DNA of 64,000 nucleotides from Pseudofabraea citricarpa (lineage: Eukaryota > Ascomycota > Leotiomycetes > Helotiales > Dermateaceae), in contig JAPWGK010000009.1 in NCBI GenBank assembly GCA_029641185.1, positions 1,128,501 to 1,192,500 on the forward strand. Direction: 5' to 3'. Below, piece by piece: positions 22,701 to 35,142 of the stretch. The notes beneath the pieces are model-generated. The model worked only from the letters and a program-made list of their open reading frames with translations. It searched no databases and had not been told where the DNA came from. The number at the start of each line of letters is the position of its first letter. Position 1 is the stretch's first letter. The translations under genes were made by a program, and so were the position numbers.

Positions 22701-24299
22701 TCCCACGCCTTCAAGTTCTTGCACGTTCTAGTCCAGAAGACAAGAGAATCCTCGTCAAGCGTCTCAAGGAACTGGGTGAGACTGTGGCTGTGACAGGTGA
22801 CGGTACCAACGATGCTCCTGCTCTCAAGACCGCAGATGTCGGTTTCTCTATGGGTATTGCCGGAACAGAAGTCGCAAAGGAGGCCTCAGCTATCATTTTG
22901 ATGGACGACAACTTTAACTCCATTGTTAAAGCTATGATGTGGGGACGTGCAGTCAACGATGCTGTCAAGAAGTTCCTTCAATTCCAGGTTACCGTCAATA
23001 TTACCGCTGTCCTTCTTACATTCATTTCCGCAGTTTCAAGTGGTTCGCAATCATCTGTACTAACTGCTGTCCAATTGCTATGGGTCAATCTTATTATGGA
23101 TACAATGGCTGCCTTGGCACTTGCCACCGATCCTCCTACTGAGAGCATTCTCGACCGAAAACCCGATCCTAAGTCCGCCCCACTTATTACTATCACTATG
23201 TGGAAGATGATCATTGGAGAAGCTATCTATCAACTCGCAATCACACTTCTTCTTTACTTTGGCGCTGAAAGTATTCTTTCATATGAAACACAACGCGAAC
23301 AGGACCAGATTCCAACTCTTGTTTTCAACACCTTCGTGTGGATGCAGATCTTCAATCAATGGAAGTAAGTAGACAATCTGATCCACATCCGAAGCTCATC
23401 TAACATCTTGTAGTAACCGACGTCTTGACAACAAGTTCAATATCTTCGAAGGCATTACTCGCAATTATTTCTTTATCGGAATCAACGTTGTTATGGTTGG
23501 TGGCCAAGTCATGATTATCTTTGTCGGAGGGAAAGCTTTCAATGTGGTTCATCTCAATGGAGCGCAGTGGGCCTACTCTATCGTTTTGGGATTCCTATCA
23601 ATTCCTGTTGGAGCCGCTATTCGACTTGTCCCCGACGAACTTATCCTCAAACTTATCCCAGATTACTTGAAGCGTCGTTCAAAGAAGGGACCTGAACTTA
23701 CCATCTCCGACGAAGAGGAGCATTTCCGTTTCCCTCAACCTTTGGCCGATGTCAAGGAAGAGCTAAGCTTCTTGAAGAAGGTTAAGGGTGGTCGTTTGAA
23801 CAACTTGAGGTTTGCTATGCAACAAACACGCGACAACTTGCTTCCTCGCTCTCGAAGTGGCTCTCGTTCAAGAACAAACTCTATCCCTCAAACACCAACT
23901 GGCCAAGAATCTCAAGAAGATGCACACGGCTCGCCACAACCCACACCCGACTCACGCAGACGAGGAAGATCAACTAGATCTCGCTCCAACTCAGCATTAG
24001 GTGCGACCACTGTTATGGCTGGTATTATCGCGGGTAGTGTTGCAGGATGGAGCCCAATCGAGCGTGGCCATGGGGATAATGACTCCATTAAATTCTCAAG
24101 ATCTCCACTAAGAAAGGCGGACTTAGAGGCAAGAGAGGACGTAGAGATTCATCCTGACACCAAGGCGGACGACCCTATTATCACTGAGGATCCGACCGCG
24201 TACAACAAGCCACCATCTCAAGTTCCTGAAATCTCACCAGCAGCTGCTGGTGAAAGCAAGTCTATTCCACCCGAGTCAAGAAATGCTCCTTCTTCTTGA
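19729..24299 (+). CDS. pmc1: PMC1-type calcium-transporting P-type ATPase
   Basis: Four exons: 19729-19760, 19826-19833, 19965-23364 and 23414-24299, giving about 1,441 residues. Exon 2 is only 8 nt; it is needed to join the first exon in frame with the third and produces RRARAPTITIDTSAV. Without it the frame is lost. Visible parts are a long Ser/Thr-rich N-terminus, membrane pairs, TGES actuator loop, PEGLPLAVTLALAFATT (helix M4), the phosphorylated Asp622 in CSDKTGTLT, TGDNIVTA, and the hinge GDGTNDAPALKTADVGFSMG. The last exon holds the final helices and an RS-rich C-terminal tail. Family knowledge: PMC1 pumps Ca2+ into the vacuole using ATP. There is no plant-like N-terminal calmodulin site that I can point to. 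Confidence 0.96.
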
Positions 24300-25238
24300 G
24301 ATATACATTGGATATCTCACTTTACACATACCGAGGACTCTAATTACCAGAGTCAACTGGGCAATGAGCCTGGCTCAATCAAGGGCTCACCGGCAACCTA
24401 AGATCCTCTGACCTTCACATTAATGACCTTCTTACAGTGATGGATCTGGGTTCGGAGCCTGGTGATAGCCCAAGTGTTGTGGATACTGTACAATGGATAA
24501 ATTTCCTTGTAATTACCTCATTTGGCATGGAGTTGGCTCTTTCACGGCCCGGCGTTCTTTCATTTTCCAAATACCAAAATCAAACCTGTACTGTATTGTT
24601 TATATGTGTGCTCTACGGACAAGATAGAACATGGATGTTATTTCCACCACAGTCGCTACCTACCTACCAGATAGATGAGATCCTGAAGAGGTCACTAATA
24701 CGTTTCTTTATAACAGGGGACGGTGCCTCCAGGCAAGAAATAAGCCCACAATAGAATTATATTTCCTTGCGAAGAAATCAGATCCTACTATGTCCATTCT
24801 GGAGTGAATTCCCAGTATACCTAAATTACTTGGTGCCACAATGTGAATTTCAAGTAGAATATGTGTACGAAAAGTGACCCAAAGAAAGCAACCCTGCGTA
24901 AGTTGACAAGTAAAATCGGAAATCTTAATACCTTCCAAGAATGAGTTCGCCACGAACCTTAATTTAAACACACGATCTGCTCAACTATTTCAGGTTGGTT
25001 CTAAGTGAAGTTTATGCAGGGGAGGTGCAGGTGAAGTAGTCGTCGATTGCAGCCTCACAGTCGAGGCATCAATAAATCATCTCTCACTCCACGTGATTGT
25101 CCGAAACGGAGTTCCAACGTCAATCCCTACAACATCGCAACCGCAACCGCAAGCTCCCCTCAATTCCGCACGGCAACGGACTACAACCAAGTATCCCTCT
25201 ACGCGGTATACAGACACATACATACAGATATACAGACC
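24300..25238. other. Intergenic region between the Ca2+-ATPase and ESSS genes
   Basis: About 940 bp: the presumed 3' UTR of the ATPase gene, then the promoter and leader of the ESSS gene (25,000-25,238). No coding frame or RNA gene is supported. Confidence 0.5.
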
Positions 25239-25752
25239 ATGGCCCTCCTCCGAGCGACGACGGGCGCCTTGCGCAGCATCAAACCCATCGCCCTCACATC
25301 CGCCTCTGGACGAATGGCAACCACCACCTCAACCATGGCAGCTCGGCCACTCTCAACAACATCTCGACTCGCAGCTGCTGACCACGCCCACGGTCACGAA
25401 GACCCCTACGACCCCCCGACCGGATGGCTGTTTGGCGTCAAGCCCGGCGAGAAGCCCGAGAAGGAGGGCTGGGAGACCATCTGGGTGTATGGCTTCTTTG
25501 GCAGTCTGGGGTTGGCGGTCGTGGCTTATGCTTTCAAGCCGGATACTTCGTATGTTCCTCTCCTCTCCCTTCTCGTCTCTCTGGCTTGTGGGCACTTTGG
25601 GATCTGCGTTCGAGAGATAGACATTTGTAAGTGATGCAATGCTAACTGTGGCTTTTTTTCTTTGCTATAGGATACAGACTTGGGCTCTTGAGGAGGCGAG
25701 GCGGAGGTTAGAAGTCGAGGGTATCTTGAAGGAACCGGAGAGCAAATCATGA
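25239..25752 (+). CDS. Complex I accessory subunit ESSS (NDUFB11-like)
   Basis: Two exons, 25239-25549 and 25671-25752, give 130 residues; the join is exact (Ser codon split by a GTATGT...CTATAG intron). The first ~45 residues are Arg/Ser/Thr-rich without acids and look like a mitochondrial presequence. Then comes the ESSS signature WLFGVKPGEKPEKEGWE, followed by one membrane helix (VYGFFGSLGLAVVAYAF) and a charged C-terminus ending with EPESKS. Family knowledge: ESSS is a single-span subunit of the membrane arm of NADH:ubiquinone oxidoreductase. The longer upstream in-frame ORF start is unlikely because the presequence begins at the chosen ATG. Confidence 0.9.
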
Positions 25753-26629
25753 GACGGAAAGAGGGGTTTGATGTAGGCGAGAGAGCATCACTCGATCGAT
25801 ACGATGTGTGACGTGACACGCCGAAGAATGGATGGACGGATGGGTGCGTTGATTGATTGACTGATTGTACATACGGCTGGTTTAGAGGAGGAGAAGCAAC
25901 CATGAAAGAAAGAAAGAAGACAGAAAGTTGACGTTTTGGTACCCATGGTACATTGATACAGGTGGGAATTGGCTTCACCGAGAAAGGAAGAGAGAAAGAA
26001 AGAAAGACTCAGGGTGCATGCATATAGAGATTTCCCTTGGTCTGGCCTTCATCTTTTTTTTTTGTCATCAGCAATTGATTTCTTAGTTCATCTTGCTTGC
26101 TCGTTATCTGCTTTTCAATGTGCTTTCCGTGGCTTGTCTTTTATTTAAATTTCTATCCCTAGCTAGGTAAGTGGATGTTTGTATCTTACTCTGCTACTTG
26201 TACCTGTGCGGATTGTCCGATCTCGCCATATTACTATCCTGAGGTGAGTCATTTATTTGCACTACTTATGTTTACCATGATCCAGGGCATTTTTCTGAAT
26301 AGACGTTTTTCTTGGTGGCCATTGCACAATCATGAGGATGCCAATGAGTATTGATATAAGCAAACAGAAAGGAGAGTGGATTCAATTTCAAGAATTGGTA
26401 GTCAGTGATGGGATCAATGAGATTGATATTCCGCAGGCAGTCGACTAACTTTTCTTTTGGCATCTACTTCGTTTTTCATGGTACCGCAACATACAGACAC
26501 CTCTCGCTCAGACTATTTAAACACACCTAGGACAAAACGCCGCTCGCGCGCAGGCCATCTTTCTTTTATCTTCTCGTACTTGGACTGCAGTCTAACAAAT
26601 AAATAAAAAACAACCGTGAAATGCTGCGC
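25753..26629. other. Convergent 3' spacer with simple repeats
   Basis: About 880 bp between converging stop codons. It has GAAA-type repeats at about 25,903-25,926 and 25,980-26,005 and a T-run at about 26,050. Short open frames look spurious; nothing else is seen. Confidence 0.5.
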
Positions 26630-27913
26630 TTACTGAGGAACAACATAACTCCACTCATGCTCTTCGTCTCCATACTGTCTTGCCTCGATCCATCTTAGCA
26701 TAGACATGGCGATGTCGCCTGCCTCCTCGCCTGTCTTCAAGCCGCAGTCTACCAACTTGCCCTTCCAGCTAATGTTTCTTACTGGGCTGACGATAGCTGC
26801 GGTTCCGGTACCGAATGCCTCGATTAATCTGCCCTCCTCGGCAGCTTGGGATAGCTCGGGCATTGTGTATTTTCGCTCTACAATCTTCCATCCTTCTGGT
26901 ACAAGCTTCTCTTGTGCTAATGCCAGGACTGAGTTTCGGGTGACACCTTCGAGAATGGTACCGTCCAAAGGAGCAGTAATAAGCTCCTTCTGGCCAGTCT
27001 CCTTGTTCTTGATTGCTACGAACATGTTCATAGTACCAACTTCAGTAACATACTCCTCCTCGCCAAAGAGCCACAAGTTCTGGTGGAAACCTCGCTTCGC
27101 AGCCTCCATCTGTGGTACGATGCATGGGGCATAGTTGGCGCCGAGTTTCTTATCTCCAACTCCTCCTGGCCAAGCTCGGACAGCATAATCTGTTGCTTCC
27201 AAAGATACAGCCTTGAAGCCGGTAGGATAGTAAGGCCCAACGGGTGAAGCGATGACATAGAAGAGTGCAGATCCAGGGGGTCCAACGCCAAGTGTTCTTT
27301 GTGTTCCAATCATTGTGGGTCGGAGGTAAAGCGAGTAGCCTTTGGTAGATGGGATGAATCTCTCTTCTAGCGCAGCGAACTTGGAGATCATATCGATCAT
27401 AGCAGCTTCGTCGAAGGTTGGTAGGGCAATGCGCGCAACCGACTTGTTCATTCTCTCCATGTTCTTGGCTGGTCGGAACAACCGTACTTTGCCATTGCTA
27501 TCCTTGTATGCCTTCATGCCTTCAAAACACTCGAATGCATAGTGGAAGACACAGCTCGCAGGGTCGAGAGAGAGGTTTTGGTAGGGTGTTATTCTCGCGG
27601 GCAACCATCCTTCTGCTGCAGTCCATTCTATGCTGAGCATATGATCTGGCAATTGTTAGTTCTGAGTTTCGCCCTGTAGATCACTCATCCCACCTGTGAA
27701 AGTACGCCCAAAGACCAATTCCGCGGGAGGGACAAGCTCTTTTGGAGTTGTTGTCTTTGTGATAGATAGCTTAGAAATGTCAATTCCTTGCAGCTTCGTG
27801 GCAGAGGCAGCTTCAGCCTTGATGCTGTATGATTTGGACGAAGTCCATGCTGCGACAAGCCTCGAGGACGGTTGCTTGAAAGCAGCTCCTCGAGGGAGCA
27901 ATTGACGGAGCAT
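26630..27913 (-). CDS. BAT1: Mitochondrial branched-chain amino-acid aminotransferase
   Basis: Two exons on the minus strand, 27913-27694 and 27645-26630, give 411 residues. The 48-nt intron splits the Asp codon of the family stretch TFTDHMLSIEW. The first ~40 residues (MLRQLLPRGAAFKQPSSRLVAA) are basic and acid-free, as expected of a mitochondrial targeting sequence. Fold-type IV PLP-enzyme motifs follow: FECFEGMKAY, RPTMIGT, GDKKLGANYAP with the PLP-binding Lys240, and the EVGTMN loop with GTGTAAIVSPV near the end. Family knowledge: it interconverts leucine, isoleucine and valine with their 2-oxo acids using glutamate. An upstream in-frame extension exists, but the chosen ATG starts the presequence. 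Confidence 0.95.
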
Positions 27914-28447
27914 CTGAACGAATTGAGCGGGCAAAGTATGCGGAAGCTCTAGGAAATAGTATGGACTGTTTTCGGTAGGGAAAGTTAATTCGCGGGGCTT
28001 TAAATGGTATGGAGATGATGGTTTACCTGAGTCACCTCGAAATAAATTCGTCCCCAAATGCCGATTGCGGAACGGCTTGTCGCGGTGTCCAATCCACTTT
28101 GACTTGATTCGAACGCCGACCGTAAGCTTCACCTGCCAGCCACAGTGTGGCGCTGATTCATGCCACTTAGACTTGCGGTAGAACTACCATGCACGGCGCG
28201 AAAGGCTGACGAAAGCCAGGGTGATAGATAGAGTACACACCACTACCCGTCACCAATCGTCATATCCCTTCAACAACTGCTGCTCGACGACGGCGACACT
28301 TGTCAAAATCGCAGATTCGATGATCGCAGGCGCTGATCTCTAATCGCCAAGCAGATTCGTCAACAAGGCTGAATGCGCAGGTCCACGAAGTCAATTCGAA
28401 TCTAGGAGAGCTCGCTGGTGAGAGCTTTCGACGACTAAGCTTTGAAG
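27914..28447. promoter_or_regulatory. Shared promoter region of the BCAT and SCYL2-like genes
   Basis: 534 bp between divergent start codons. No specific motif is claimed. Confidence 0.5.
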
Positions 28448-31409
28448 ATGTTTAGCTCCGCGTTGAAGTCCTTCTCTTCGAATATCAGCTCCAACTACTC
28501 TGTTGCAAGTGCTCCCAGCTCCATATCTGGCCCCTTCAAGATCTACGATGCGAAGAAGAAGTCGACTGGGAAAACAGCATCTGTCTTCGTCTTTGACAGA
28601 AAGGCTCTCGAGAGTAACTACTCTGGCTCCTTGGGCCGATCGAGTGCCTCATCGCTGAAGCGGGCTACGGATGAGGTCGTGGAGCGATTGAAGAAGGAGG
28701 CCTCTTCGCTGGCGAGGCTGAGGCATCCTAATATTCTCGAGTTGGTGGAGCCGATCGAGGACACACGAAGTGGATTCCAGTTCGCAACTGAGACCGTGAC
28801 AGCGTCATTAGCTAGTCTTTTGGTGGAAAAGGACGAGCAAGAGAGGAGCTCTGGCGTTGGTGGTCGGTCGAGTCGATACGTTACAGAAGATCCAGAAGGA
28901 AATCGTAGAAGGAGAGAGCTGGAGATTGACGAGCTGGAAATACAAAAGGGATTGGAGCAAATCAGCAAGGCCTTGGAGTTTTTACATGATAATGCTGGAC
29001 TTGTCCATGGAAATCTTACGCCAGATGCTGTCTTTATAAATGCCAAGGTATGTCTGTTATACAGAAACGAGGGCTTAAGCTGACTCAGATACAGTCTGAT
29101 TGGAAAATCAGTGGTTTGGCTTTCTCAAGTCCACCCGAGGGATCGACAAAACCATCATCGGTCACGCCCATTTCTCTTTCCGAAGTTCTGAATATTGATC
29201 CAAGACTACCTAAATCAGTGCAGATAAATCTAGACTATTCATCTCCTGACTTTGTCTTGGACAATAATTTGAATGTTGGTGCAGATATGTTCTCTTTAGG
29301 CCTGATCATAATTGCTCTCTACAATTCTCCACACTCGTCTCCAATCCAGTCAAATGCGTCTATTTCAACATACAAAAGGACTTTTGCGTCTTCGTCTACA
29401 ATACCCTCAATCAGCAACAGTTTCCTCTCGTCAAGGCCAATACCTAAAGACCTTACGAATTCAGTTCTCCCTCGACTTATCACGAGACGGCCAGCTCAAC
29501 GTATGACCGCAAAGGAATTCCAACAAAGTGCTTATTTTGACAATATATTGATATCGACTATTCGATTCTTGGACTCTCTCCCAGCGAAAACGCCAAACGA
29601 AAAATCTCAGTTTATGCGAGGTCTTGTAAGGGTTCTGCCTAGTTTCCCGAAATCCGTCTTGGAGAAGAAGGTTCTTCCAGCCCTTTTGGAAGAGATGAAA
29701 GATCGAGAACTACTTGCCCTTATCTTGCAGAATATCTTCAAAATTACCGAGCTACTACCATCTGCTCGCAGATCATTTACGGAGAAGATCTTGCCGAGAT
29801 TAAAGGAGATTTTTGTCCCGACTGCGAATTCTAAGGGTCCCAATGACCGTGATACAGCGAGAGAGGCCGGTCTCATGGTACTTCTGGAACATATGGGACC
29901 ATTGACCAACAATTGCTCAGGAAAGGAGTTCAAAGATGGTATATTTGCCCGTTATCCACCTTCCACAAGTCTCGTTTTTTTTTTCCAGATTACATATATC
30001 TAACTTTATTTACAGATTTACTACCAATTCTCTTTCTTGCAATCGAATCACCTACACATAATATAGTCAACGCAGCATTGCAGACTCTTCCAATGATATT
30101 GCCCGTTCTTGACTTTTCTACTATCAAGAACGACCTGTTTCCAGTGATTGCATCTGTTTTTACGAAAACTAGCAGTTTGGGAATCAAAGTTCGAGGGTTG
30201 GAAGCATTTGTCATACTTTGTGGCGGAACCAATGACCCAGCCACAAGCAACGATGGCTTAGACGGTATTATGAACAGCAAGGCTAGCAAAACTAGTTCCT
30301 CCAGTGCTTTAGACAAGTATACGATGCAAGAGAAGATCGTGCCTTTGATCAGGGCTATCAAAACGAAAGAGCCTGCAGTGGCTATGGCAGCTCTAGCTGT
30401 GTTGAAACAGGTTGGTGGTGTAGCAGACACGGCTTTTGTGGCCATGGATATTCTGCCTATATTGTGGAACATGAGTCTTGGCCCATTACTTGATCTCAAG
30501 CAATTTCAGTCATTCATTGAGCTCATCAAGAGTCTGTCATTACGGGTGGAACAAGAGCAGACAAGAAAACTGCAGGAACTCTCCGGTACAAACGGCTCGC
30601 AAGCAAACCGTAGCGATGATTTCATGTCTTTCGGAGCTACAACTGGATTCCCCCCAAGTAATGGCGGTAGTGATAATGGCGAGATTGACTTTGAGAAACT
30701 AGTCAAGGGAGGCGCTTCTTCTCCAAATAATCCACTCGATGCAGGTTGGGATACAGAACCAGCCAAGGCGACAGCACAGCCTTTGCGTAATGCTTCTACC
30801 GCGACCAAGGCAGCTTCGTTTGCTTGGTCAACACCAAGTCCCACTACTCCAGCCTTTTCTAGTAGTTCAATCGGTGGAAGTATGTTGAAGCCCCAAGGGC
30901 CAACTTCTCGCACAATCACGCCTGATCTATCGCGATTTGACGCTCTTACGCCAACATCGACCCAATTTTCTCAGCCTTTACAGCCACAGAGCAGCTTCTC
31001 TCAACCTCTTCAGCCTCAAAGTAGCTTCTCGCAGCCCACCCCTCCTCAAAACAATCTTTACAATACACAACCATTACAGCCTCAACCTTTGCAGAGTTAC
31101 CAGAGTCAACCTACTTCGCTCAACTGGTCGGCTGCCACATCGAATCCTTGGAGTAATGGAAATTCAGCTTCAAACCCTTCATTGTCATCTATGGCAAGTA
31201 TGGGAAATTCTATGTCGAATCTGTCTCTTCAACGACCTGCAATGTCAAATCAGTCATCTTCATTTTCACTACCACCACCACCTTCAGCAGGTGCTTTTTC
31301 AGCACCCAAGCAACCTAATTTATCGTCCGCATTTGGAGGCCCAAGTGCAGGTCAAGCAAAGGCGCAACCTCAAAAGTCGGGTCTCGATGCATTTGAGAGT
31401 TTACTATAA
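28448..31409 (+). CDS. SCYL2-like pseudokinase with HEAT repeats (Ppk32 type)
   Basis: Three exons, 28448-29047, 29095-29938 and 30016-31409, give 945 residues; both introns join in frame. Residues 1-~330 have a protein-kinase-like fold in which the catalytic loop reads HGNLTPDAVF instead of HRDLKPEN, and the DFG site reads ISGLAF, so catalysis is unlikely. A helical HEAT-like region follows (about 350-650). The C-terminal ~270 residues are Gln/Pro/Ser-rich with three FSQPLQPQSS-like repeats at about 30,966-31,050, and they end with DAFESLL. Family knowledge: SCYL2 proteins work in clathrin-mediated traffic between Golgi and endosomes. The DAF plus LL end resembles adaptor/clathrin-binding peptides, which is my inference. 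Confidence 0.92.
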
Positions 31410-31501
31410 GCATGGGGAAAATTGATAGCATGGACGAAGGAATAAATGGCGTTCTCAAGTTTGAAAATGGATAGTTGATTTTGTTTTTTAGAGATATACC
31501 A

Positions 31502-32434
31502 CTACTTTTCCCCGTCCAGCATTTGCTTGATTGTCTCTTTGATTGGAATCGTTTGCACTCCTTGAGTTGAGACCAATTCCGAGAAAGTGGTGTCCTTGAT
31601 CCAGCACTCATTTCTCTCCAAAGCATGATATGTACTCACCCACCATTCCATGTTTCCTCTATCCTTACCCTGCTCAGTGTAATGTTTGGAGTATTCCTCA
31701 GCAGATACGATCTTCACCTTAAGTTCTTTGCCACTAATCTCCGAAACCATCTCTGCCACCTCCGTCAAAGTCGCCGTCTCCTGGGCCGATAGATAGAAAG
31801 TCTTGCCAACATACTTTTCAGAAGCATCTGCCAATACCAGAGCACTAGCCAGGCCCAGATCGGGAACAGACGTCCAAGAAATCGGTCCATCTCCTGCAAT
31901 GACGACTTCTGTCCGTCCCTCATTCTTAATGTCATAGTGCCCAAGATACAAAGGCCACGATTCATTATACAACCCCTCCCTAATAATGGTAACCTTGATA
32001 TCCGTCAGGCTTTTCAAGTACGCCTCAGTCCTCAAATGCGCACGCATGACACCCGTTTCCGAATCATCTCCAAACGCCAACGATGTATAAAACACATGCT
32101 TGACGCCTGCTTTCCTCGCTGCATTAATAGCTGCAAAGTGATGTTTCTCCCGACCCTCGCCGTGAGGTGCGTCGTAGAAATCCATCGCGATTCGTGGCGT
32201 CGACACAAGGAAGAGTTTATCACAACCCGTGAATGCTTGGACCATGGAATCGGGGTCATCATAGTTGGATGTGCGGATCTGTGCCCCGCCGGATTTTAAA
32301 GTATCCCATTGCGCTGACGAGGGAGAGCTCGATGTACTGATTACGAGCTCGTCAAGGGGTATCAGGTTGTGTTTGAGGATGGCTTGGAGTACAGCGCCGC
32401 CGATTTTTCCGGTGGTTCCTGTTAGAGCATACAT
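31502..32434 (-). CDS. NmrA-like NAD(P)-binding oxidoreductase
   Basis: Single exon of 310 residues. It begins directly with the nucleotide-binding loop (YALTGTTGKIGGAV, a GxxGxxG pattern), and then has LVSTPR, KHVFYTSLAFG and IIREGLYNESW. This is the atypical short-chain dehydrogenase group that includes NmrA and quinone oxidoreductase QOR2. These bind NAD(P)(H) and act as redox sensors or reductases; the substrate here is unknown. Its 3' end is only 92 bp from the stop of the convergent SCYL2-like gene, so the two 3' UTRs probably overlap. Confidence 0.88.
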   Translation of the reverse strand: MYALTGTTGKIGGAVLQAILKHNLIPLDELVISTSSSPSSAQWDTLKSGGAQIRTSNYDDPDSMVQAFTGCDKLFLVSTPRIAMDFYDAPHGEGREKHHFAAINAARKAGVKHVFYTSLAFGDDSETGVMRAHLRTEAYLKSLTDIKVTIIREGLYNESWPLYLGHYDIKNEGRTEVVIAGDGPISWTSVPDLGLASALVLADASEKYVGKTFYLSAQETATLTEVAEMVSEISGKELKVKIVSAEEYSKHYTEQGKDRGNMEWWVSTYHALERNECWIKDTTFSELVSTQGVQTIPIKETIKQMLDGEK

Positions 32435-33267
32435 TTTGTTTGCGGTATTTTCGATCCTGTTTTGGTGCTGTGCTGAGATTTTATTTTATGTGGACTAGTG
32501 GCGATGTTTAGTTAAATTCTCGTGAGGTCTTGAAATGTGTGCTGCGTACTTGGGGAGTCTTCGTTTCTAGGCTAGTTTCTTTTAGGTACTGTAACTCATA
32601 GAGAGATTTGACTGCCTGGTTGGTAGCTTTATACTACTTTGTCTTTTTTATCTTGTCTATGTACTGTACTTGTCTTATGAGATTTGTGATGATCTCATAC
32701 CCTTATCCATCATTCTACTCGCTTACGAGTCGCTTATGAATCAATGCCGAGTCATTATCCAAAAGGGGTATTCAGGCACAGTCACATGATTATAACACTT
32801 TCTTCAGCGTTTTAATGTGCTTCTCCTTTTGTGGTACTTGATGTTTTGAGGCTGTTCAATTTCATGTCATATTTTTATTCAATGCAGGTATTTTAGAACA
32901 GCGACTCTCACAGACAGGAATCGTGGGTCTTACGCAAATATCATTATGAGACCCGTAAAAAGACAAATTGAAATCATAAACCAATAGCATCATGCTACTT
33001 CTAATTTATGATATGGGCATAAATCTGAACTCCCATCTAGCTATGCCTTTACCACAAACCCTTTTCATTTGCATCTAAGCACCTATTATGAGACTGACCA
33101 ACATATAATTTAAAACATGGATTGTGCTGTCAACCTTGTTCCTTGCTAAAAAGACGCAATCGCTCTAACACAGAAGGTAACAGCCGCATGAGCCTGCGGG
33201 TTCTTTTAGGACAATTCGGAATCTGCTTTCAACGCTCCTCTATTCGACTTCCGTAATCTTACTCGCA
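32435..33267. other. Spacer between the NmrA-like and TAP-like genes
   Basis: About 830 bp, AT-rich. It holds the presumed promoter of the NmrA-like gene and the 3' UTR of the hydrolase gene. No coding frame or RNA gene is supported. Confidence 0.5.
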
Positions 33268-35142
33268 TTAAAAGTCAAAACCGAGTTCTGGAAGCAAATC
33301 ATCATACGTTAGGTTCGAAAACGCAGGAATATCCACTTCGCACACTGTTCCAGGCTCAGGCAACAATCCTTCCGTAAAGAACTTTTGAATATATCTCGAG
33401 GTACAGATAGAAGGTTGACCAGTAGTACAGTGCTGTTATTCCGTATCAACTTTCGGCTTTGAAGGAACTTATTACTAAATGAGAGGAAGAAATGTAGACT
33501 TACCCCGTAACCATTATGTCGTAGAACTACACTATCTTGGAAACCCGAGCTCACATTATAGGCAGACGCAATCGAAGTAGCTGGATCGTAGGTATTTCCA
33601 ATTATAAGGAGCGGGTTTCTCGTCCTGACATGGAAGTCGCCACCGTACCGTTCTTTAGCAGATATGTTCCATTGTCCACATAACGAGAAGAGCGGTGTAA
33701 ATATATCTCCTAGGAGCTTGCTTCTTTCTGTAACAGCTTCGACAGCTGGCATAACTTCATCTAAGTTATTCACTCGCCATGTGTTGTCTCCACACTGGAT
33801 GCCATATGGAGAATCATCTGGGGAACCAGTCGAAAAGATAGGAGGGAATGTAGCCTGAAGATCTGCAACGGCCGCGGCATATTGTGTCAGGTTCCTTGTG
33901 AGCAGGCCATTAAGAGTCCCAGCCAATGACTCCCAACGAGCAACGCTATAAAGGGATGGTCTGATGAGGCTTTTGACGGCGTTATAATCGATTATGGATC
34001 CTGAAACTGGAATGGGATCGTATTTAAGCTCGTATATCAGGTTATAGATGGCTGCTTCAAGCTCGACAGCGGTCATATTGTTTTGGGCTAAAGCGCACCT
34101 GTCGGCTGCTTGGAGACATTCTGAGATGAACCCAGAGAAGGTAGCATCTAAATCCGTAATACTTTCTACGCCTCTATAATTGGTAGAATTGTTAATAGGT
34201 TTTTTTGAAAGACGATGTTTGGATTTTGAAAACATACACCCAATGATAATATTCGTGCGGATTCAGAACGCCATCTAGAATCACTTTGTCCATCCTATCA
34301 GGAAACATTGAAGCAACGGTCGCAGCCAGTATAGTTCCGTATGAGAAGCCTAAGTTAAAATCACTTTGTTAGCATTTGAGATCTTTGATTCAAACCTATA
34401 ATGCCTACCCCAAAACCTTAACAACCCGTCTTCGCCAAGGGCGTCTACAACCTGCATCAAGTCCCTTGCAACAAATGCTGTGTTGATCAACCCGCCTCTT
34501 TCTCTGGATTCCGGATGTGTATAACAGTTATCGGCAAGAATAGCTCCTGCCGCCCAGCTTCGTCCAAGTGCAACATCTGAAGAATTACTGCCTCCAACAA
34601 TATTCGCCAAAGTTGTAATAATCCTTTCAATTTCGTCGTTGTAACAAGAAAATGTTAGTGTGTTAGCAGTGCCTCTGCAACCTTGTTAGCATTGAGCCAA
34701 AGAACTGTTTATTTTCAACATTACCTTGGGTCAAAGCCAATCAGATCGTGGTAACCTCCGGTGACGCTGTATCTGTGGTAAGCGAGGAGAATTGTCTTTT
34801 TGTAGAATCATCTTACGCTTGCATAACGCGGGCATCCACAGCCAAGCTATTGCGGACTTCTATACCTGGGCCGCCGAAATTGACCAGGATGCTGCCTCTC
34901 GAGGGTCCATTTACAGCGAGGACTTTGAGGAGCTCCAGATTGAGGGTTGCCGTTGAATTGGGATCGGTATAATCAAGTGGGACCGTAAAGTTGGCGCACT
35001 CGACAGGCAGAGTAGCATTAGAATTGATTGTACATGGACCCCATTGAATTGTGGTAGTGCTGGTATTATAGGAAGCTTGAGGTATTGCGAGGACACTGGC
35101 ACTAACGAGCAAAGCCTGAACGAGGCCCGATTTCAGAAACAT
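33268..35142 (-). CDS. Secreted TAP-like alpha/beta hydrolase (tripeptidyl aminopeptidase type)
   Basis: Six exons on the minus strand: 35142-34817, 34772-34725, 34674-34409, 34349-34238, 34173-33504 and 33432-33268, giving 528 residues. A signal peptide is visible (FLKSGLVQALLVSASVLAIPQ). The mature part has NFGGPG (oxyanion region), DLIGFDPRGTANTL, the nucleophile elbow GFSYGT with Ser216, NPLLIIGNTYDPATS near the acid residue, and VVLRHNGYGHCTTGQPS with the catalytic His. Several Asn-x-Ser/Thr sites fit secretion. Family knowledge: TAP-like proteins are extracellular exo-peptidases or related hydrolases of fungi and actinobacteria. The substrate is not known. Confidence 0.88.
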
